Of a stretch of DNA of 6,225 nucleotides, positions 5,615 to 6,225 are shown piece by piece. The stretch lies in assembly GCA_021785155.1 (NCBI GenBank), contig JAJYGE010000104.1:1-6225 (forward strand), in the 5' to 3' direction. The position numbers were made by a program, and so were the translations under genes. The notes under the pieces were generated by a model. That model ran no database searches, had not been told where the DNA came from, and worked only from the letters and a program-made list of their open reading frames with translations. Origin of the DNA: Planctomycetota bacterium. Lineage in GTDB: Bacteria; Planctomycetota; Phycisphaerae; WQYP01. The stretch's first letter is position 1; each line of letters starts with the position of its first letter.

Positions 5615-5627
5615 TGCGATCACATAA
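5612..5627. promoter_or_regulatory. Imperfect 16-base palindrome, possible operator
   Basis: TTATGCGATCACATAA is symmetric at 14 of 16 positions around a central GATC. It lies in the AT-rich region between the LacI fragment and the CBM-like gene. Size and symmetry suit a dimeric regulator, but LacI-family operators usually carry a central CG, which this lacks, so assignment to that family is only a guess. Confidence 0.25.
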
Positions 5628-5705
5628 CAATCTTTCTTTGGACACACCAGCAACTCCGGTGCCATCCCTTATGCCTCGACATTTGTCCGCCGCGAATCTG
5701 GTTCC

Positions 5706-6225
5706 TCAGCGAGCCGGATTATTTGATTCATGAGTAATACTGGATTCACGCGCAATTAACTTACAGGCAATCGACAACGTGATTGCCGGCAGGTCGGGGC
5801 GATCCAGCCGCTGCTGCATGACCGTGATGGCCTGAATGGCCATGGCCTCCGGCGACTGCCGCACTGTCGTTAATGGGACCGACAGCAAAGCCGCAGTGGA
5901 CGTATCGTCAAATCCTGTGAGCTTGATCTGTTTCGGAATTTTGACGCCCGCTCTAAGCAATGTGCGCATGACCTTCGCGGCGGTCAGATCATTAACGCAG
6001 GCGATGCCATCGGGCAACCGTTGTCCATTGAGGTATTTGTAGATGGTTATTAAGGGCAAACCATTATGCCATTGCATCCTGCAGCCGCGGGAATCGGTGC
6101 AGCGGTTGCTGGAACTGGCGGAAGTGATCCTGCCCCGAGCACTCCCGCACCGTGGCGTCCATGTAGCCACCAGAAAGAAGCTGCCCTCAAGACGCAAAAC
6201 GGGTTGATTTTACAGCCTCCTATCG
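5706..6225 (-). pseudogene. LacI/GalR-family transcriptional regulator, C-terminal part, apparently frameshifted
   Basis: The in-frame part from about 6072 to the stop at 5706-5708 reads as the C-terminal effector-binding lobe of a LacI/GalR regulator: LPDGIACVNDLTAAKVM, then LLRAGVKIPKQIKLTGFDD, then LTTVRQSPEAMA, and near the end CKLIARESS. These match the family pattern PDgi-c-ND-A, G-x-x-vP-di-lxGfDd, p-lTTvrq and the closing R-x-S. Upstream of 6072 this frame stops looking like the family. The frame one base over (6067-6186) gives GGYMDATVRE and HFRQFQQ, which fit the preceding segment, and it is itself cut by a TGA at 6187-6189. A frameshift near 6067-6072 and a second lesion near 6187 would explain this. 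The DNA-binding helix-turn-helix and N-terminal lobe are not in the window. Sequence error near a contig end is an alternative to true decay. An intact relative would repress sugar-use genes nearby. Confidence 0.6.

Larger units (their letters stand above)
5220..5705. other. Long non-coding region with AT-rich core between LacI fragment and CBM-like gene
   Basis: No gene is supported here. The part nearest the CBM-like gene (5220-5400) is of ordinary composition and holds hairpins and short direct repeats. From about 5396 to 5640 the DNA is strongly AT-rich, unlike the flanking genes, and holds a candidate promoter, an AT inverted repeat and a 16-base imperfect palindrome. Open frames across it (minus 5274-5645, plus 5432-5737) have no ribosome binding site, no recognisable motif and composition set by the AT bias. 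The stretch 5641-5705 is the 3' flank of the regulator, with no strong terminator. Confidence 0.6.

Noticed and set aside
5274..5645. 123-codon minus-strand frame across the AT-rich island
   Set aside because: The GTG start has no good ribosome binding site, the composition follows the AT bias, no family is recognisable and the frame runs through several hairpins.
6043..6207. Plus-strand frame containing SVQRLLELAEVILP
   Set aside because: It looks moderately protein-like but is in exact antisense register to the LacI-like frame at 6067-6186, which explains the codon-like pattern. It has no ribosome binding site.
1..6225. CRISPR array, tRNA, insertion sequence or attachment site
   Set aside because: No regularly spaced repeat array, cloverleaf, transposase-like frame or terminal inverted repeat pair was seen on either strand.

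Overview
Organism. The window looks like a chromosomal accessory region of a Planctomycetota bacterium, most likely a Phycisphaerae relative; another member of the PVC group, such as Verrucomicrobiota, is possible. The basis is the combination of two pseudopilins with an N-terminus of the LIALLLPAL type and a C-terminal DGH(A) signature, two exported proteins with PEP-CTERM sorting tails, a lipoprotein and a LacI-type regulator. No rRNA, tRNA or housekeeping marker is present, so the taxonomic call is an inference from protein families.

Layout. Every supportable gene lies on the minus strand, so transcription runs from right to left. In that order: (1) the C-terminal half of a LacI/GalR-family regulator (5706-6225), apparently frameshifted and lacking its DNA-binding part; (2) a non-coding stretch (5220-5705) with an AT-rich core, a candidate promoter and several dyad symmetries; (3) a 254-residue exported PEP-CTERM protein with a probable carbohydrate-binding jelly-roll (4455-5219); (4) a 565-residue exported protein with an L-type lectin-like domain, a second unassigned domain and a variant PEP-CTERM tail (2640-4337); (5) a pseudopilin that starts with TTG (1532-2500); (6) a 400-base gap with a probable gene remnant (1322-1459) and a terminator-like structure; (7) a second, paralogous pseudopilin (285-1130); (8) the first 47 codons of a lipoprotein gene that runs off the left edge (1-141).

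How the parts may work together. The products are all predicted to leave the cytoplasm: two through a type IV/type II-like prepilin pathway, two through Sec followed by an exosortase-like sorting system, and one as a lipoprotein. Two of them carry sugar-binding-type folds, and a sugar-responsive regulator family lies upstream. This fits a surface or matrix module for polysaccharide binding or use. That is an inference from gene content and common orientation; no enzyme is visible in the window. Hairpins or terminator-like elements in most of the spacers argue for several transcription units rather than one tight operon.

Limits. No mobile element, CRISPR array, RNA gene or complete new system was recognised. 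The more unusual items are the broken regulator, the gene remnant, the structured AT-rich leader, the variant sorting tail and the unassigned second domain of the lectin-like protein.
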